DNA of 6,006 bases. It comes from an uncultured Eubacteriales bacterium (GTDB lineage Bacteria; Bacillota; Clostridia; Oscillospirales; CAG-272). The stretch lies in contig ONVJ01000145.1 of the NCBI GenBank assembly GCA_900321265.1, positions 1 through 6,006 on the forward strand, read 5' to 3'. The notes beneath the pieces were generated by a model, which saw nothing but the letters and a program-made list of their open reading frames with translations, was not told the origin of the DNA and did not search any database. Below, piece after piece: positions 5,701 to 6,006 of this stretch; the first letter of the stretch is position 1, and each line of letters opens with the position of its first letter. A program made the position numbers and the translations under genes.

Positions 5701-6006
5701 ATGCCCGACCGGATAAATAATATTGACACTGAAAAATACGAGCTTGTCGCGACCTGCCTTTTCGGACTTGAAAAGCTCCTGGGAACCGAGATCGACGCTC
5801 TCGGCCTCGAGCGGGTTTCGACGATCGACGGCAGGGTGAGGTTCAGAGGCAGTGCGATCGATATCTGCCGCGCGAACATAGGCCTCAGGACCGCCGAAAG
5901 GGTCTTCATCCTTGCGGGAGAGCCCTTCCCCGCCCGGACTTTCGAAGAGCTCTTCGAGGGCTGCCGCGCGCTCAGCTGGGAGCGCTACATACCCAGGGAC
6001 GGCCGC
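5701..6006 (+). CDS. ypsC: THUMP-domain SAM-dependent 23S rRNA guanine-N2 methyltransferase (YpsC/RlmL family), 5' part only
   Basis: The first 102 residues of a protein that runs past the right edge. The family methylates guanine N2 of 23S rRNA (the G2445 site in the Escherichia coli RlmL N-terminal unit); YpsC is the Firmicutes form. Visible hallmarks are the opening YELVATCLFGLEKLLGTEI (13-31), the G-R-V-x-F segment (GRVRFRG, 44-50), ICRANIGLRTAERV (55-68), FEELFEG (81-87) and WERYIPRDG (93-101). Together these are the N-terminal ferredoxin-like domain and the start of the THUMP RNA-binding domain. The catalytic Rossmann domain with its NPPY-type motif is beyond the window, so the reaction is inferred from the N-terminus. 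The ATG at 5701 has GGAG at 5690-5693, seven bases upstream, and a strong promoter at 5644-5673. Another ATG at 5694 is in a different frame. It is transcribed away from the phosphodiesterase gene. Many genomes annotate this family wrongly as a DNA methylase. Confidence 0.9.
   Translation, partial: MPDRINNIDTEKYELVATCLFGLEKLLGTEIDALGLERVSTIDGRVRFRGSAIDICRANIGLRTAERVFILAGEPFPARTFEELFEGCRALSWERYIPRDGR

Noticed and set aside
5670..5909. Minus-strand open frame of 79 codons
   Set aside because: It is antisense to the start of the rRNA methyltransferase gene and overlaps its promoter; no supporting signals or family resemblance.

Overview
The window is most likely chromosomal DNA of a moderately GC-rich anaerobic Firmicute (Clostridia, Oscillospirales- or Christensenellales-like). 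The grounds are a bacterial V/A-type ATPase locus, a clostridial-style lipoprotein glycerophosphodiesterase, and a YpsC/RlmL-type RNA methyltransferase with a Firmicutes-like N-terminus. This placement rests on recalled family resemblance, since no search could be run. No mobile element, CRISPR array, tRNA or rRNA was seen.

Layout: four genes lie on the minus strand and are read from right to left. They are a secreted lipoprotein of the glycerophosphodiester phosphodiesterase family (5319 to 3379), a cytoplasmic-looking calcineurin-like metallophosphoesterase (3296 to 2184), a small coiled-coil peripheral-stalk subunit of a V/A-type ATPase (2130 to 1798), and the membrane subunit I/a of the same ATPase (1738, running off the left edge). 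The gaps between them are 82, 53 and 59 bases. No convincing terminator lies in any gap, and one good extended -10 promoter sits upstream of the first gene, so a single transcript is plausible. The stalk-subunit then subunit-I order matches the start of the Enterococcus ntpFIKECGABD and archaeal ahaHIKECFABD clusters, so the proteolipid and catalytic subunits are expected beyond the left edge.

Region 5320-5700 is a 381-base divergent intergenic region. It has an AT-rich minus-strand promoter near 5378-5406, a plus-strand promoter at 5644-5673, and between them a GC-richer block (about 5461-5640) with several stem-loops and repeated CCGG / GGTAATC motifs. That block is not in the predicted leader of either flanking gene and is the main unexplained element.

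At the right edge a plus-strand gene starts at 5701 and runs out of the window. It encodes the N-terminus of a THUMP-domain, SAM-dependent 23S rRNA methyltransferase.

How the genes work together: the ATPase genes form an ion-pumping or ATP-synthesising complex. The two phosphoesterases could act on glycerophosphodiesters or related phosphorylated compounds, one outside and one inside the membrane, but their link to the ATPase is positional only. Nothing here is clearly a new defence or mobile system. The most unusual points are the structured intergenic block and the duplicated N-terminal module of the lipoprotein.
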